The notes: a model not told the origin generated them from the letters alone. A stretch of DNA of 64,000 bases from Streptomyces sp. Ru62 (GCF_002920615.1 NZ_PQSU01000001.1:1-64000); one strand, 5' to 3'; counted from the first letter of the stretch, positions 35,900-45,563 are shown. Translations and numbers: made by a program.

Positions 35900-36922
35900 C
35901 TACACGCAGCCGCAGCTCGTGCGCACCACCAGGCGCGACGGGAACGTCTTCAGCCGCTCGCGCCGGGACCCGGCGATCCGCAGCCCGTCGTCCAGCACCA
36001 GGTCGACCGCCGCCCGCGCCATCGCCGAGCGGTCGGAGGCGACCGTGGTCAGCGGCGGGTCGGCGAGCGCGGCCTCCTTGATGTCGTCGAAGCCGGCCAC
36101 CCCGAGCTGCCCGGGCACGTCGATGCGCAGCTCGCGCGCGGCCCGCAGCAGGCCGATGGCCTGGTCGTCGGTGGAGCAGAAGATCGCGGGCGGCCGGTGG
36201 GGGCCGGACAGGACGTCCAGGGCCACCCGGTAGGCGTCGTAGCGGTTGTACGGCGCCTCGAACAGCCGGCCCTCGGTGCTGAGGCCCGCCTCGGCCATGG
36301 CCCGCTTCCAGCCCTCGACGTGGTCGGAGACCGGGTCGCCGACGGCCGGCGTCTGCGCCGTGCCGCCCATACAGGCGACGTAGTCGTAGCCGTGCTCCAG
36401 CAGGTGGCGCACGGCGAGCTGGGCGCCGCCCAGGTCGTCCGTCACCACGGCCACGTCGTCGATGGCCTCCGGGCGTTCGTGCAGCAGCACCACCCGGGCG
36501 TCCCAGGCGTCGATCTCGGCTGCGGCCAGGTCGTTCAGGGCGTGCGAGACGAGGATCAGGCCCGAGACGCGCATGCCCAGGAAGGCGCGCAGATAGTGGA
36601 CCTCGCGCTCGCCGATGTAGTCGGTGTTGCCGACCAGGACCATCTTCCCGCGCTCCGAGGCGGCCTGCTCGACCGCATGCGCCATCTCGCCGAAGAAGGG
36701 CTGGCGGGCGTCGGGGATGATGAGGCCTATGAGGTCGGTGCGCCGTGAGGCCATCGCCTGGGCGACCCGGTCGGGCCGGTACCCCAGTTCCTTGATCGCG
36801 GCGAGGACACGCTCGCGCGTTGCCGGGGCGACCGGCCGGGGTCCGTTGTTGATGACATAACTGACGACGGCCGTGGAGGTTCCAGCCAGCCGTGCCACGT
36901 CATCCCGAGTCACCTTCGCCAC
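35900..36922 (-). CDS. LacI-family transcriptional regulator
   Basis: 340 aa, GTG start. N-terminal LacI HTH and hinge ([20 protein letters not shown], then [10 protein letters not shown]), followed by a periplasmic-binding-protein-like effector domain ([24 protein letters not shown]). Ends in TSCGCV, the Cys-rich tail common in Streptomyces LacI proteins. Usually represses sugar-use genes in response to a sugar; no transport genes are adjacent, so its target is unknown. Confidence 0.92.
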   Translation of the reverse strand: MAKVTRDDVARLAGTSTAVVSYVINNGPRPVAPATRERVLAAIKELGYRPDRVAQAMASRRTDLIGLIIPDARQPFFGEMAHAVEQAASERGKMVLVGNTDYIGEREVHYLRAFLGMRVSGLILVSHALNDLAAAEIDAWDARVVLLHERPEAIDDVAVVTDDLGGAQLAVRHLLEHGYDYVACMGGTAQTPAVGDPVSDHVEGWKRAMAEAGLSTEGRLFEAPYNRYDAYRVALDVLSGPHRPPAIFCSTDDQAIGLLRAARELRIDVPGQLGVAGFDDIKEAALADPPLTTVASDRSAMARAAVDLVLDDGLRIAGSRRERLKTFPSRLVVRTSCGCV

Positions 36923-37030
36923 GGGCGGAGTCTACGCGGATTGACCCGCCGTGGGCAGGGCGTATCACATGGCGGCTGTGCGAGGACGATGCCCCGCACG
37001 GGCGCCGCTCATGCGTCCGTCGGGGGCCGC

Positions 37031-37810
37031 TTACGCCTCGGCGTGGACCTCGGCGCTGTCCAGGGCGGCGGTCGTGTCCGCATCATCCGGCTTTGCCTGG
37101 CCCGCCTTGGCCTTGGCCTCCTCGGCGGCCCGGTCGCTCTTCTCCGGCGTAACGAATCGATAACCGACGTTCCGGACGGTGCCGATCAGCGACTCGTGCT
37201 CCGGGCCGAGCTTGGCGCGCAGCCGCCGTACGTGCACGTCGACCGTGCGCGTGCCGCCGAAGTAGTCGTAGCCCCACACCTCCTGGAGGAGCTGGGCGCG
37301 GGTGAAGACGCGGCCCGGGTGCTGGGCGAGGTATTTGAGCAGCTCGAACTCCTTGAAGGTCAGGTCCAGGACCCGCCCCTTGAGCTTGGCGCTGTAGGTC
37401 GCCTCGTCCACCGAGAGATCGCCGTTGCGGATCTCCATCGGCGAGTCGTCGTTGACGATCTGCTGGCGCCCCATGGCGAGCCGCAGCCGCGCCTCGACCT
37501 CCGCCGGACCGGCGGTGTCCAGGAGCACGTCGTCGATGCCCCAGTCGGCGGTGACGGCGGCCAGGCCGCCCTCGGTGACGACGAGGAGCAGCGGACAGCC
37601 GGGGCCGGTCGACCGCAGGAGCTGGCAGAGGCTGCGCACCTGGGGCAGATCGCGCCGGCCGTCGACGAGGATGACGTCGGCGCCCGGGGTGTCGACCAGG
37701 GCGGGTCCCTCCGCCGGGGCGACCCGCACGTTGTGCAGGAGCAGGCCGAGGGCCGGAAGCACCTCGGTCGACGGCTGGAGGGCGTTGGTCAGGAGCAGCA
37801 GAGAACTCAT
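37031..37810 (-). CDS. glnR: Global nitrogen regulator GlnR
   Basis: 259 aa from the ATG at 37810, with GGAGGAA eight nt ahead. The receiver-like N-domain ([19 protein letters not shown]) lacks the usual acidic pocket and phospho-relay residues and keeps only an Asp in VILVDGRRD, the hallmark of GlnR. The C-terminal winged helix reads [20 protein letters not shown] and [16 protein letters not shown]. GlnR works as a dimer without a partner kinase and controls glutamine synthetase and ammonium genes. The C-terminal 45 residues are acidic/Lys-rich as in Streptomyces GlnR. Confidence 0.95.
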   Translation of the reverse strand: MSSLLLLTNALQPSTEVLPALGLLLHNVRVAPAEGPALVDTPGADVILVDGRRDLPQVRSLCQLLRSTGPGCPLLLVVTEGGLAAVTADWGIDDVLLDTAGPAEVEARLRLAMGRQQIVNDDSPMEIRNGDLSVDEATYSAKLKGRVLDLTFKEFELLKYLAQHPGRVFTRAQLLQEVWGYDYFGGTRTVDVHVRRLRAKLGPEHESLIGTVRNVGYRFVTPEKSDRAAEEAKAKAGQAKPDDADTTAALDSAEVHAEA

Positions 37811-37990
37811 ACGTCTGGTTCCTCCTCGGTCCCTGCGAGGACAGTGCGGACGGGTACTGCTCTGCGATCCCGAAGGCCCCGTACACCGGCGGTCACCTGA
37901 GGTTCGCCGCTTCGTATACAACGCTTCCGAAAGCACAAAAGGACCCGGGGGCTACGCTGCCCGAGTCCTCTGCCCAGCAGAATAGCCCAC

Positions 37991-38839
37991 ATGAGCAACC
38001 GTCCGGCAGGTCATGGGCCACGTTCCACCGTTCGTCCGAATTGCGAGACAGGCAGACAGGGCCCTATCCGGACGTTTCTGCGCACGGCCGACGGAATTCC
38101 GATCGATTCCGTATACGATCCGCCCCCGGCCGTATACGAAACCCTTCCGGACGCCTCCCGGCCGGCCTCCCGTGACCTGGTGTTCGTGATCGCGCACGGC
38201 TTCACCGGGGACGTGGACCGCCCGCACGTGCGCCGGGTGGCGGGCGTCCTGCGCGGCTACGGCGCCGTCGTCACCTTCTCCTTCCGCGGCCACGGCCGCT
38301 CCGGCGGACGGTCCACGGTCGGCGACAAGGAGGTGCTGGACCTCGCCGCCGCCGTGGAGTGGGCCCGCGGTCTCGGGCACGCGCGCGTGGTGACCGTCGG
38401 CTTCTCCATGGGCGGCTCGGTGGTCCTGCGGCACGCGGCGCTGCAAGGCGGCACCGACGCCGTCGTCTCCGTCAGCGCACCGGCCCGCTGGTATTACCGG
38501 GGCACGGCCCCCATGCGCCGCCTGCACTGGCTGGTCACCCGCCCCGAGGGCCGCCTGGTCGGCCGCTACGGCCTGCGCACGCGCATCCACCACCGGGACT
38601 GGGACCCGGTCCCGCTCTCCCCGGTGCAGGCGGTGCCGAAGATCGCCCCGACGCCGCTCCTCATCGTCCACGGCGACCGTGACGGCTACTTCCCGCTCGA
38701 CCACCCCCGGATGCTCGCCGAGGCGGCCGGCGAGCACGGCGACCTCTGGGTCGAACCGGGCATGGGCCACGCGGAGAACGCGGCGGACGACGCCCTGATG
38801 GCCCGGATCGGGGACTGGTCGGTGACGGCGGCGGGCTAG
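37991..38839 (+). CDS. Alpha/beta hydrolase
   Basis: 282 aa. Catalytic triad visible: nucleophile Ser in GFSMGG (about residue 140), Asp in HGDRDGYFP, His in GMGHAEN; oxyanion motif AHGFTGD. Divergent from glnR and next to a MoaD-like gene, an order conserved in Streptomyces as far as I recall. Substrate unknown; the short fold resembles lipases/esterases acting on small acyl compounds. Confidence 0.88.
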   Translation: MSNRPAGHGPRSTVRPNCETGRQGPIRTFLRTADGIPIDSVYDPPPAVYETLPDASRPASRDLVFVIAHGFTGDVDRPHVRRVAGVLRGYGAVVTFSFRGHGRSGGRSTVGDKEVLDLAAAVEWARGLGHARVVTVGFSMGGSVVLRHAALQGGTDAVVSVSAPARWYYRGTAPMRRLHWLVTRPEGRLVGRYGLRTRIHHRDWDPVPLSPVQAVPKIAPTPLLIVHGDRDGYFPLDHPRMLAEAAGEHGDLWVEPGMGHAENAADDALMARIGDWSVTAAG

Positions 38840-38896
38840 CCTGACCCACACTGTCTTTAGTCTTCTTCTTGTCCCTGCCGTCGATTGAGGATTCAG

Positions 38897-39151
38897 ATGC
38901 CCAAGGTCACGGTGCGCTACTGGGCCGCCGCCAAGGCCGCGGCCCAGGTCGCCGAGGAGCCGTACGAGGCGGACACGCTGGCCGACGCGCTGGCCGCCGT
39001 GCGTACGCGACACCCCGGCGAACTCACCCGCGTGCTGCAGCGATGCTCCTTCCTCGTCGACGGCGACCCTGTCGGGACCCGCGCGCATGAGACGGTACGG
39101 CTGGCCGAGGGCGGCACGGTCGAGGTGCTCCCGCCGTTCGCAGGAGGGTGA
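38897..39151 (+). CDS. moaD: MoaD/ThiS-family sulfur-carrier-like protein
   Basis: 84 aa from the ATG at 38897 with GAGGA six nt ahead. Beta-grasp protein starting VTVRYWAAAKAAA and ending FAGG; the C-terminal Gly-Gly is the site of adenylation and thiocarboxylation. Could serve molybdopterin synthesis or another sulfur-transfer route; no other cofactor gene is close. The next gene starts 3 nt after its stop. Confidence 0.88.
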   Translation: MPKVTVRYWAAAKAAAQVAEEPYEADTLADALAAVRTRHPGELTRVLQRCSFLVDGDPVGTRAHETVRLAEGGTVEVLPPFAGG

Positions 39152-39154
39152 GCG

Positions 39155-40507
39155 ATGACCAACCAGCCGTATCAGGGCGGCCCCTACGAGGGCTACGACC
39201 CCTACCAGCAGCAGTGGCCCGCGCAGGAGCCGCAGCACGGGCAGGCCGGCCACGACCCGGAACTCACCCAGCAGTGGCAGGGCCAGACCTGGGAGACGCA
39301 GACGCACGCGCCGGTGCAGGCGGCGGAGACGGCGTACCTGCCGCGGCAGGAGCAGCAGCAGGGCGGGTACCAGCAGGCGGGGTATTCGCAGCCTGGATAC
39401 CAGCAGCCCTCTTACCAGGAACCGCAGTACCAGCAGCCCCAGCAGCCCCAGCAGCCGTACGCCGAGCCGTACGCCGAGCCGTACGCGGGGACGCACTGCG
39501 GGACGCCCCCGGGTACCTACGGCGGGGCGCACGCGGGTTCGTACGGCGGGACGCCCGCGGGTCCGTATGGCGGGGCGCACGGGGGTTCGTACGGCGGGGC
39601 GCACGCGGGGGCGGGAACGTACGCGCCCGCACCTGATCCCGAACCGGCACCCGCACCCGCACCCGCACCCGCGGCGGCCGCGCCCACGTCCCCGGCCGAC
39701 CCGGGGTCCGGGCCCGCCTACGGCCCCGCCACCCTCGCCGGCAACGCCCGGATCACCGACGCCCAGCGGGCCCGCCTGGAGGGCCGTTCCCCGATCATCG
39801 AGCCCGGCATGCAGCCGGCGCTGCTCACCGCCGTACTGGGCCTGCTCCTCGCCGCGGCGGCCCCCGTCGCCTCGTACGCCCTGGCCGTGCCGCTGGTGGT
39901 GCTCCAGGCGGTGACGGCCGCGGGCTGGTTCCGGCTGAACGGCATGTGGCCCGCCCGGCAGGGCATCGCGCTGGCCTTCGCGGGCGCGCTGACCTCCGAC
40001 GTGGCGGTCCTCGCGGCCGGCCGCGACGACGCCCTGGTGGCCATCCTCGGCCCGCTCGGCCTCTGGGTGCTGCTCTCCCTCGTCCTCCAGCTCCGCTCGC
40101 ACGCCTCGCCGGACGAGCGGATGTACGGCCTGATGGCGACGGTCGCCTCGGCGGCGCTCGCGGTCCTGGCCACCGGCTACCTGGCCGTCGACCCGCACGC
40201 GGTCTCGGTCGGCGCCGCGGCGGTCGCGGTGGCCGTGCTGGCCCGCGCGCTGCCCCTGCCGACCCCGGCGTCGGTCGTGGTCGCGCTGCTGGCGGCGGCA
40301 GGCGCGGGGATCGCCGTGGGCGGCATGACCGGCTTCGGTACGAAGGGGGCGCTGCTGGGCGCCGCCGCCGGGGTGTGCGCCCTGATCGGGCACCGGGTGG
40401 CCAGCTACGACTACCCGTCCCGCTTCGTCCACTTCACGGCCGGCGTGGCCCTGCCCCTGTCGGCGGCGGCACCGGTGGTGTGGGTCCTGGGGCGTGCCCT
40501 GGGCTGA
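39155..40507 (+). CDS. Integral membrane protein with Gln/Tyr/Pro repeat N-terminus
   Basis: 450 aa. Residues 1-190 are low complexity: runs of YQQP-, EPYA- and GGAHAGSY-like repeats, then a PAPA tract. Residues 215-450 contain about eight membrane helices. Its AGGAGG ribosome site lies inside the end of moaD, so the two are probably co-translated. A long repeat-rich cytoplasmic tail on a polytopic protein is common in Streptomyces, where it may recruit partners; no function is recognised. Confidence 0.85.
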   Translation: MTNQPYQGGPYEGYDPYQQQWPAQEPQHGQAGHDPELTQQWQGQTWETQTHAPVQAAETAYLPRQEQQQGGYQQAGYSQPGYQQPSYQEPQYQQPQQPQQPYAEPYAEPYAGTHCGTPPGTYGGAHAGSYGGTPAGPYGGAHGGSYGGAHAGAGTYAPAPDPEPAPAPAPAPAAAAPTSPADPGSGPAYGPATLAGNARITDAQRARLEGRSPIIEPGMQPALLTAVLGLLLAAAAPVASYALAVPLVVLQAVTAAGWFRLNGMWPARQGIALAFAGALTSDVAVLAAGRDDALVAILGPLGLWVLLSLVLQLRSHASPDERMYGLMATVASAALAVLATGYLAVDPHAVSVGAAAVAVAVLARALPLPTPASVVVALLAAAGAGIAVGGMTGFGTKGALLGAAAGVCALIGHRVASYDYPSRFVHFTAGVALPLSAAAPVVWVLGRALG

Positions 40508-40582
40508 GGCCGGGGGCGGGCCAGGGTTGTTTCGGGGGCATCCCCGATGTCCCGGCGCGCGGGCGGGAGAAAGATCGTTCAC

Positions 40583-41767
40583 ATGACTTCTCTCTCCCGG
40601 CGCACCCTCACCGGCATGGGCGCGGCCGCCGCACTGACGCTGGCCACCGCGGGCCTCGCGGCCCCGGCGGCGGCCGGGCCGTTCGCGGGCGACCCCACCG
40701 CCCCGGACCCCGCCGCCCCGGACCCCACCGCTTCGGACGACCCCGCCGCCTTACGCGCCGCGATCAGCGATCTCTCGCACCCGGAGGCGACCGCCTCCCA
40801 GCTTCTGGTGGAGCGGCGGGGCACCCGTTGGTACGGCACCGCGGGCACGGCCGACCCGGCGAGCGGCCGGCCCGTCCGGGCGGACGACCGCTTCCGCGCG
40901 GGCAGCGTGACGAAGGCCTTCGTGGCCACGGTCGTACTGCAACTCTGGGCGGAGGGCCGGGTGGACCTCGACGCCCCGATCACGCACTGCCTTCCCGGCC
41001 TCGCCCTGCCCTCCCGCTTCGACCGCGTCAAGGTGGCGCACCTGCTCCAGCACACCAGCGGGCTGCCCGACCACCGGGGCCTGCCGGACCTCGGCACACC
41101 GGAGGCGGTCCTGCGGCACCGCTCCGACCACTGGACAGCGCCGGCCCTGGTCGCCACGGTGACGCAGGACCGCCTCAAGTTCCGTCCCGGCCGCGCGCAG
41201 GAGTACCGGGGGATCAACTACGTGTTCCTCGCCCTCCTGATCGAGGAACTGGCAGGGCGCCCCTACGGCGAGGTGATCGCCTCCCGGATCCTGCGGCCCC
41301 TGGGACTGACCGGCACACGGATACCGGGCGACGATCCCCGCCTGCACGGCCCGCACGTCCACGGCTTCCTGCGCATGACGGACGGCGGCCTGCGCGACGT
41401 CACGGTCTACGACCAGTCCGCCGCCTGGGGCGAAGGCGAACTGGTCTCCACCGCGGACGACCTCTTCCGGTTCCAGGAGGCCCTGTTCAGCGGGGTGCTC
41501 CTGCCGGGGCGGGCCCTGCGGAAGATGGTCACCCTGCCCGCCGTGCCCATGCTGAACGGCGCCCCGGCCCGCTACGGCATGGGCCTGCAGGCGGCCACGG
41601 TGAACGGCACGACCTTCTGGGGGAAGACCGGCGAGACCTACGGCTACCGCACCCGTGTGTTCGCCACGCGCGACCTGTCGACCCGCTTCGTGCTGTCCTA
41701 CACGCCGACCGCGCTGAACGCGGAGGAGGACATGATCAACCCGGTGGTCGCCGTGCTCACCACCTGA
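40583..41767 (+). CDS. Secreted serine beta-lactamase-like hydrolase (DD-peptidase family)
   Basis: 394 aa with a Tat-type signal peptide (SRRTLTGMG then an Ala-rich core). Class C/beta-lactamase fold: SxxK as AGSVTKAF, and the third motif GKTGETYGY. The second motif, normally Y-S/A-N, reads YRG in EYRGINYVF, so the Asn is missing. Related proteins are D-alanyl-D-alanine carboxypeptidases or esterases. Start at 40583 chosen because the Tat motif follows at once; the ribosome site is weak. Confidence 0.85.
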   Translation: MTSLSRRTLTGMGAAAALTLATAGLAAPAAAGPFAGDPTAPDPAAPDPTASDDPAALRAAISDLSHPEATASQLLVERRGTRWYGTAGTADPASGRPVRADDRFRAGSVTKAFVATVVLQLWAEGRVDLDAPITHCLPGLALPSRFDRVKVAHLLQHTSGLPDHRGLPDLGTPEAVLRHRSDHWTAPALVATVTQDRLKFRPGRAQEYRGINYVFLALLIEELAGRPYGEVIASRILRPLGLTGTRIPGDDPRLHGPHVHGFLRMTDGGLRDVTVYDQSAAWGEGELVSTADDLFRFQEALFSGVLLPGRALRKMVTLPAVPMLNGAPARYGMGLQAATVNGTTFWGKTGETYGYRTRVFATRDLSTRFVLSYTPTALNAEEDMINPVVAVLTT

Positions 41768-41779
41768 GCCCGCGCGGGG

Positions 41780-42745
41780 CTACGGCTCGACCACGACCTC
41801 CTGGGCCGCCGCCGTCTCCCCGGCCAGCAGGCGCGCGTCGACCGGGACGTTCCGCTTCACCAGTGCCAGCGCGACCGGTCCCAGCTCGTGGTGCCGTGCC
41901 GACGTCGTCACGAAACCGATCTTGCGGCCCTCCGGGCCCTCGTCGGCGACGCGGATCTCCGTGCCGGGGACCGGGAGGTGGACGTCGCTGCCGTCCAGGT
42001 GCAGGAAGACCAGCCGGCGCGGCGGCTTGCCCAGGTTCTGCACCCGGGCGACGGTCTCCTGACCCCGGTAGCAGCCCTTCTGGAGGTGCACGGCCGAGCC
42101 GATCCAGCCCAGCTCGTGCGGGATGGTGCGGTGGTCGGTCTCGAAGCCGAGCCGGGGCCGGTGCTGCTCGACGCGCAGCGCCTCGTAGGCGAGGAGCCCG
42201 GCGGCGGGGCCGTGGGAGGCGGCGAACTCCTCCAGGCCGGCCCGGGGCAGGAAGACGTCACGGCCGTACGGCGTCTCGCGTACGACGGCCCCGTCCGGGA
42301 CGTCGGCGATCGAACCGGCGGGCAGGTGCACCACGGCGATGTCGGCGGTGCGGTCGGCGACCTCCACCCGGTAGAAGAACTTCATCGACTCCAGGTACGC
42401 GATCAGTGCGTCCTGGGTGCCGGGCTCCACATGGGCCCAGACGGTCGTGCCGTCGTCCACCAGGTACAGCGCGTGCTCGATGTGCCCGTGCGCGGAGAGG
42501 ATCAGGGCCTCGGTGGCCTCTCCCACGGGCAGTTCGCTGACGTGCTGGGTGAGCAGAAGGTGCAACCAGCTCAGCCGGTCCTCGCCGCTGACGGTGACGA
42601 CACCGCGGTGCGAGAGATCGACGAAACCGGTGCCGTCGGCGAGGGCGCGCTGTTCGCGGAACAGGTCGCCGTAGTGGGCGGCGACACCTTCGTCCACACC
42701 CTCGGCGGGGACGGCGCCGGGCAGGGACAGCAGGGGGCTCTTCAT
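41780..42745 (-). CDS. ygfZ: Folate-binding YgfZ-family protein
   Basis: 321 aa of the GcvT/YgfZ fold with the signature KGCYRGQET near residue 225, whose Cys is needed in YgfZ/IBA57 proteins. YgfZ supports repair or synthesis of iron-sulfur clusters using tetrahydrofolate. The stop is 13 nt from a convergent serine hydrolase; the gene is 9 nt downstream of nur on the same strand. Confidence 0.92.
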   Translation of the reverse strand: MKSPLLSLPGAVPAEGVDEGVAAHYGDLFREQRALADGTGFVDLSHRGVVTVSGEDRLSWLHLLLTQHVSELPVGEATEALILSAHGHIEHALYLVDDGTTVWAHVEPGTQDALIAYLESMKFFYRVEVADRTADIAVVHLPAGSIADVPDGAVVRETPYGRDVFLPRAGLEEFAASHGPAAGLLAYEALRVEQHRPRLGFETDHRTIPHELGWIGSAVHLQKGCYRGQETVARVQNLGKPPRRLVFLHLDGSDVHLPVPGTEIRVADEGPEGRKIGFVTTSARHHELGPVALALVKRNVPVDARLLAGETAAAQEVVVEP

Positions 42746-42754
42746 ACCGCAAGC

Positions 42755-43192
42755 CTACGACGTGGTACTTGAACCCTTCAGGGAACAGTCCTGGCACCGG
42801 CCGAAGATCGCGAAGTGCTTCATGTCGGTGTCGAAACCGAACTGCCGGCGCAGCTTGTCCGTGAACTCCGCGGCCACGTCCACGTCGGCCTCGATGACGT
42901 TGTCGCAGTCCCGGCACACCAGGTGCAGATGGTGGTGGCGGTCGGCGAGGTGGTAGGTCGGTGCACCGTGCCCGAGGTGGGCGTGGCTGACCAGCCCCAG
43001 TTCCTCCAGCAGCTCCAGCGTGCGGTAGACGGTGGAAATGTTGACCCCCGACGCCGTCTTCCTCACTTCCACGAGGATGTCGTCGGGGGTCGCGTGCTCA
43101 AGGGTGTCCACGGCTTCCAGGACAAGCTGCCGCTGCGGCGTCAGCCGGTAGCCGCGCTGCCTGAGGTCGCTCTTCCAGTCGGTGCTCACCAC
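42755..43192 (-). CDS. nur: Nickel-responsive Fur-family regulator Nur
   Basis: 145 aa if translation starts at the GTG at 43192. With that start the histidines fall at 33, 70, 72, 86, 88, 90 and 126, which are the positions I recall for the nickel and metal sites of Streptomyces coelicolor Nur; this both identifies the protein and fixes the start. Zinc-knuckle-like CRDC and CQDC pairs, and the winged HTH VNISTVYRTLELLEELGLV, are also present. TACACT at 43200-43205 lies 7 nt before the GTG, so the message is probably leaderless. Nur represses nickel uptake and controls superoxide dismutase choice. It is now separated from its original upstream neighbour by the methylase island. Confidence 0.93.
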   Translation of the reverse strand: MVSTDWKSDLRQRGYRLTPQRQLVLEAVDTLEHATPDDILVEVRKTASGVNISTVYRTLELLEELGLVSHAHLGHGAPTYHLADRHHHLHLVCRDCDNVIEADVDVAAEFTDKLRRQFGFDTDMKHFAIFGRCQDCSLKGSSTTS

Positions 43193-43221
43193 GGCGTCCA
43201 GTGTAGGAGGGCCGACGCCCA

Positions 43222-43863
43222 TCAAGGAGCCGGAGAGCCTGTGGGCAGGTCGCCCGACATCAAAAGGTCGGACAGGGCCTCACGCAGATCCGCGGTCGCT
43301 CGGATGATCTCCTGGTGTGCTCTGATCTTCTCGTCGATCGCGTGGAGGGCAGCTCCGATCTCCCTCTGCTGGTCGAGGGGGGGCAGCGGCACCGGCAGGT
43401 CATGGAGCGAACGCGTGGTGATGGACCGCATGCCGGTGGTGCCGGCCGCTCGCCGCTCCAGCCACTCTCCGACTCCCCGACGCGAGAGGTGAGCGAGCAG
43501 GTACGCGGCCTGCGTGGGTTCGTGTGCGCGCACCCGGAACAGATGGGTGTTGTACAGCCAACCGCTTTCCTCAGCGGTTACGAGCGCAACTCGGCCCACC
43601 GCCCCGGTGCGCGTCACCAGGATGTCGTCGGTGAGCACCCGGTACTTGGACAGGTCACGTGCCGTCCGGGAGTCGACGCACACTTTGTCGGACCGGTCCG
43701 CGATCCTTCGATCGCGCAGGTCGGCCGGACGGATCAGCGGCACTCCTGCCTCGACCTGCTCGGTCCTGCGCACGGCTGGACCGCCCCCCTGAATCTCGCA
43801 GATGTCGCCGAGGGACACCCGCCGCCAGCCGTGTGGGAGAGCGTCGATCATTTCCTCACTCAC
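43222..43863 (-). CDS. hsdS: Type I-like specificity subunit, single target-recognition domain
   Basis: 213 aa, GTG start overlapping the methylase stop by 4 nt. One TRD (GWRRVSLGDICEIQGGGPAV... DILVTRTGAVGRVALV), then a terminal helix (LPPLDQQREIGAALHAIDEKIRAHQEIIRATADLREALSDLLM). Normal HsdS proteins have two TRDs and about 400 aa; this is a half-size subunit that would dimerise to read a palindromic site. Gives DNA sequence specificity to the neighbouring methylase. Confidence 0.85.
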   Translation of the reverse strand: MSEEMIDALPHGWRRVSLGDICEIQGGGPAVRRTEQVEAGVPLIRPADLRDRRIADRSDKVCVDSRTARDLSKYRVLTDDILVTRTGAVGRVALVTAEESGWLYNTHLFRVRAHEPTQAAYLLAHLSRRGVGEWLERRAAGTTGMRSITTRSLHDLPVPLPPLDQQREIGAALHAIDEKIRAHQEIIRATADLREALSDLLMSGDLPTGSPAP

Positions 43864-45548
43864 AGGCCGTACCTCCCCAGCAGCTCCTCTACCGCGGCGT
43901 CCGCTTCCCGCGTCCGCGCGTGCACTTCGGCCAGGTGCCGGGCCAGAGTCGCCAGGTCTGCCCGGTCGGCAGGCCTGGTGTCAGACCGTTTGCCGCTCGG
44001 CACATGGAAGGCAGGGCTGAGCGTGTAATCCATCTGCCTGAGCTTCTCGATGGAAACGGCTCTGCTCAGTCCGTCGGTTCCCGTGAACCCGCGCCTGTCG
44101 GCCCTGGCCCCGGCCCAGGACCGGTGTTCCTCGTGAATGCGTCGAACCTCGTCCGGGGACAGTTCACGCCGAACCCGTGTCGTCAGAGAGCCGAAGTGGC
44201 TCGCGTCCACAAACAGAATCTCGTCGCACGAGCCAGTCGGATGCCGTAGCAGCCACACAGTGACCGAGATGCCGGTGCTCGCGAAGAGTTGCGCAGGGAG
44301 GGCGATCAACGCCTCCACCGCTCCGTCCTCCACCATCCCAGCTCTGATCCTGCGTTCCGACGGGTTGGCCGAGAAGGCCGCGATGTCAGGCATGATGATG
44401 GCCGCCCGGCCATCCGGCCTCAGACTGGCGACGACGTGCTGGAGCCAGGCGAAATTGGCGTTGTGCCGGGGCGGCGGGCCGTAGCGCCAGTACCTTTCGT
44501 CGACGGGACGATCGAACTTCGCGTTGAACGGGGGGTTCGTGACGACCCGGTCGAACGTCCGGGCATCGAGGTGCCAGGGACCGCCCCCGGCCGAGGGAGC
44601 GACGTCTCCTGTCCACAGCCCGGCGTCCGGGATGCCGTGCAGGGCGAGGTTCATGCCCGCCAGCGCCAGCGGGTGCTCGCCCACACCCGCGCCGCTGACT
44701 TCGACTCGTCCGGGTGTCTGCTGCGCCGAAGCCACGGCCTCCCATGCCGCCGACACCAGCTCACCGGCACGGACGAAGGGGTCATGCACGCTGTGCACGT
44801 CTTGGGCGCCCTCGGCGATGAGCCCAGCGATCACATGGACGGCGGCTCGTGGTGTGAAGAAGTCTCCCGCTCTCTTTCCCAGCAGATCGCTGTAGCGCGC
44901 CAGCACCCTTTCGAAGCCTTCGGCGTGTTCCGCCTTGTCCACTGGACCGGTGTCGTCGAGCAGACGGACCACGTCGGCCACGCGGGCGCCTCCGAGGTTC
45001 TGCGACAGAGCGAGAAGAAGCTGCTCATGCGCGGCTCCCAGGTCTTCACGGACCGCGCTCGCGAGGAAGTGCACCAGAAGCCCGCCGGAGTGCGGGAACT
45101 GGTACCGGCTCGCCTCGGCCACGATCCGCCGCCACTCCTCGGGGCGGCACCCCCGGAGGTATACGAGGGTCAGCAGCACGGTGAGGTAGTCGGCGTGGGA
45201 CAGCTCGCCACGGAATCGTTCCGCCTGCTGAACGCTCAACAGGTCCACAGCCTTGAACAGCGCTCCGGACCGCGTTCCGCCGAGCGAGATCCGGAACCGG
45301 TCGCCGTACGTGGTCCCCTCGGGCTCACCGGGCTGCCGGGCATTCGCGGGAATGGTGCGCTGCGCCAGCCAGGCCAGCACCTCAGCGGCGGAGAAGACCT
45401 CGACGCCCGAAGGAGCATCGACGGGCTTCTCAAGCGGTCGGGGAAAGTCCGCGTGCCGCCGCTCCCAGTTCGTGACGGCGGGCCGCTTCACGCCGGCGAA
45501 CCGGGCGATGTCGGCCCGCGTCACGAGGACCCCTTCGAAGTCGCTCAC
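43860..45548 (-). CDS. hsdM: N6-adenine DNA methylase (HsdM-like) with N-terminal helix-turn-helix
   Basis: 562 aa from the GTG at 45548 (GGAGG in front); an in-frame GTG at 45563 is possible. Residues 9-30 form a HTH (TRADIARFAGVKRPAVTNWER) followed by a wing-like EVFSAAEVLAWL. The methylase core has GDFFTP (228-233), a changed motif I DPFVRAGELVSAA (256-) and the catalytic NPPF (338-341). The C-terminal part (about 500-562) ends in a coiled coil of the type that contacts the specificity subunit. No HsdR is nearby. The N-terminal HTH could bind its own promoter or DNA ends. Confidence 0.88.
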   Translation of the reverse strand: MSDFEGVLVTRADIARFAGVKRPAVTNWERRHADFPRPLEKPVDAPSGVEVFSAAEVLAWLAQRTIPANARQPGEPEGTTYGDRFRISLGGTRSGALFKAVDLLSVQQAERFRGELSHADYLTVLLTLVYLRGCRPEEWRRIVAEASRYQFPHSGGLLVHFLASAVREDLGAAHEQLLLALSQNLGGARVADVVRLLDDTGPVDKAEHAEGFERVLARYSDLLGKRAGDFFTPRAAVHVIAGLIAEGAQDVHSVHDPFVRAGELVSAAWEAVASAQQTPGRVEVSGAGVGEHPLALAGMNLALHGIPDAGLWTGDVAPSAGGGPWHLDARTFDRVVTNPPFNAKFDRPVDERYWRYGPPPRHNANFAWLQHVVASLRPDGRAAIIMPDIAAFSANPSERRIRAGMVEDGAVEALIALPAQLFASTGISVTVWLLRHPTGSCDEILFVDASHFGSLTTRVRRELSPDEVRRIHEEHRSWAGARADRRGFTGTDGLSRAVSIEKLRQMDYTLSPAFHVPSGKRSDTRPADRADLATLARHLAEVHARTREADAAVEELLGRYGL

Positions 45549-45563
45549 CGTTCCTCCCACCAC

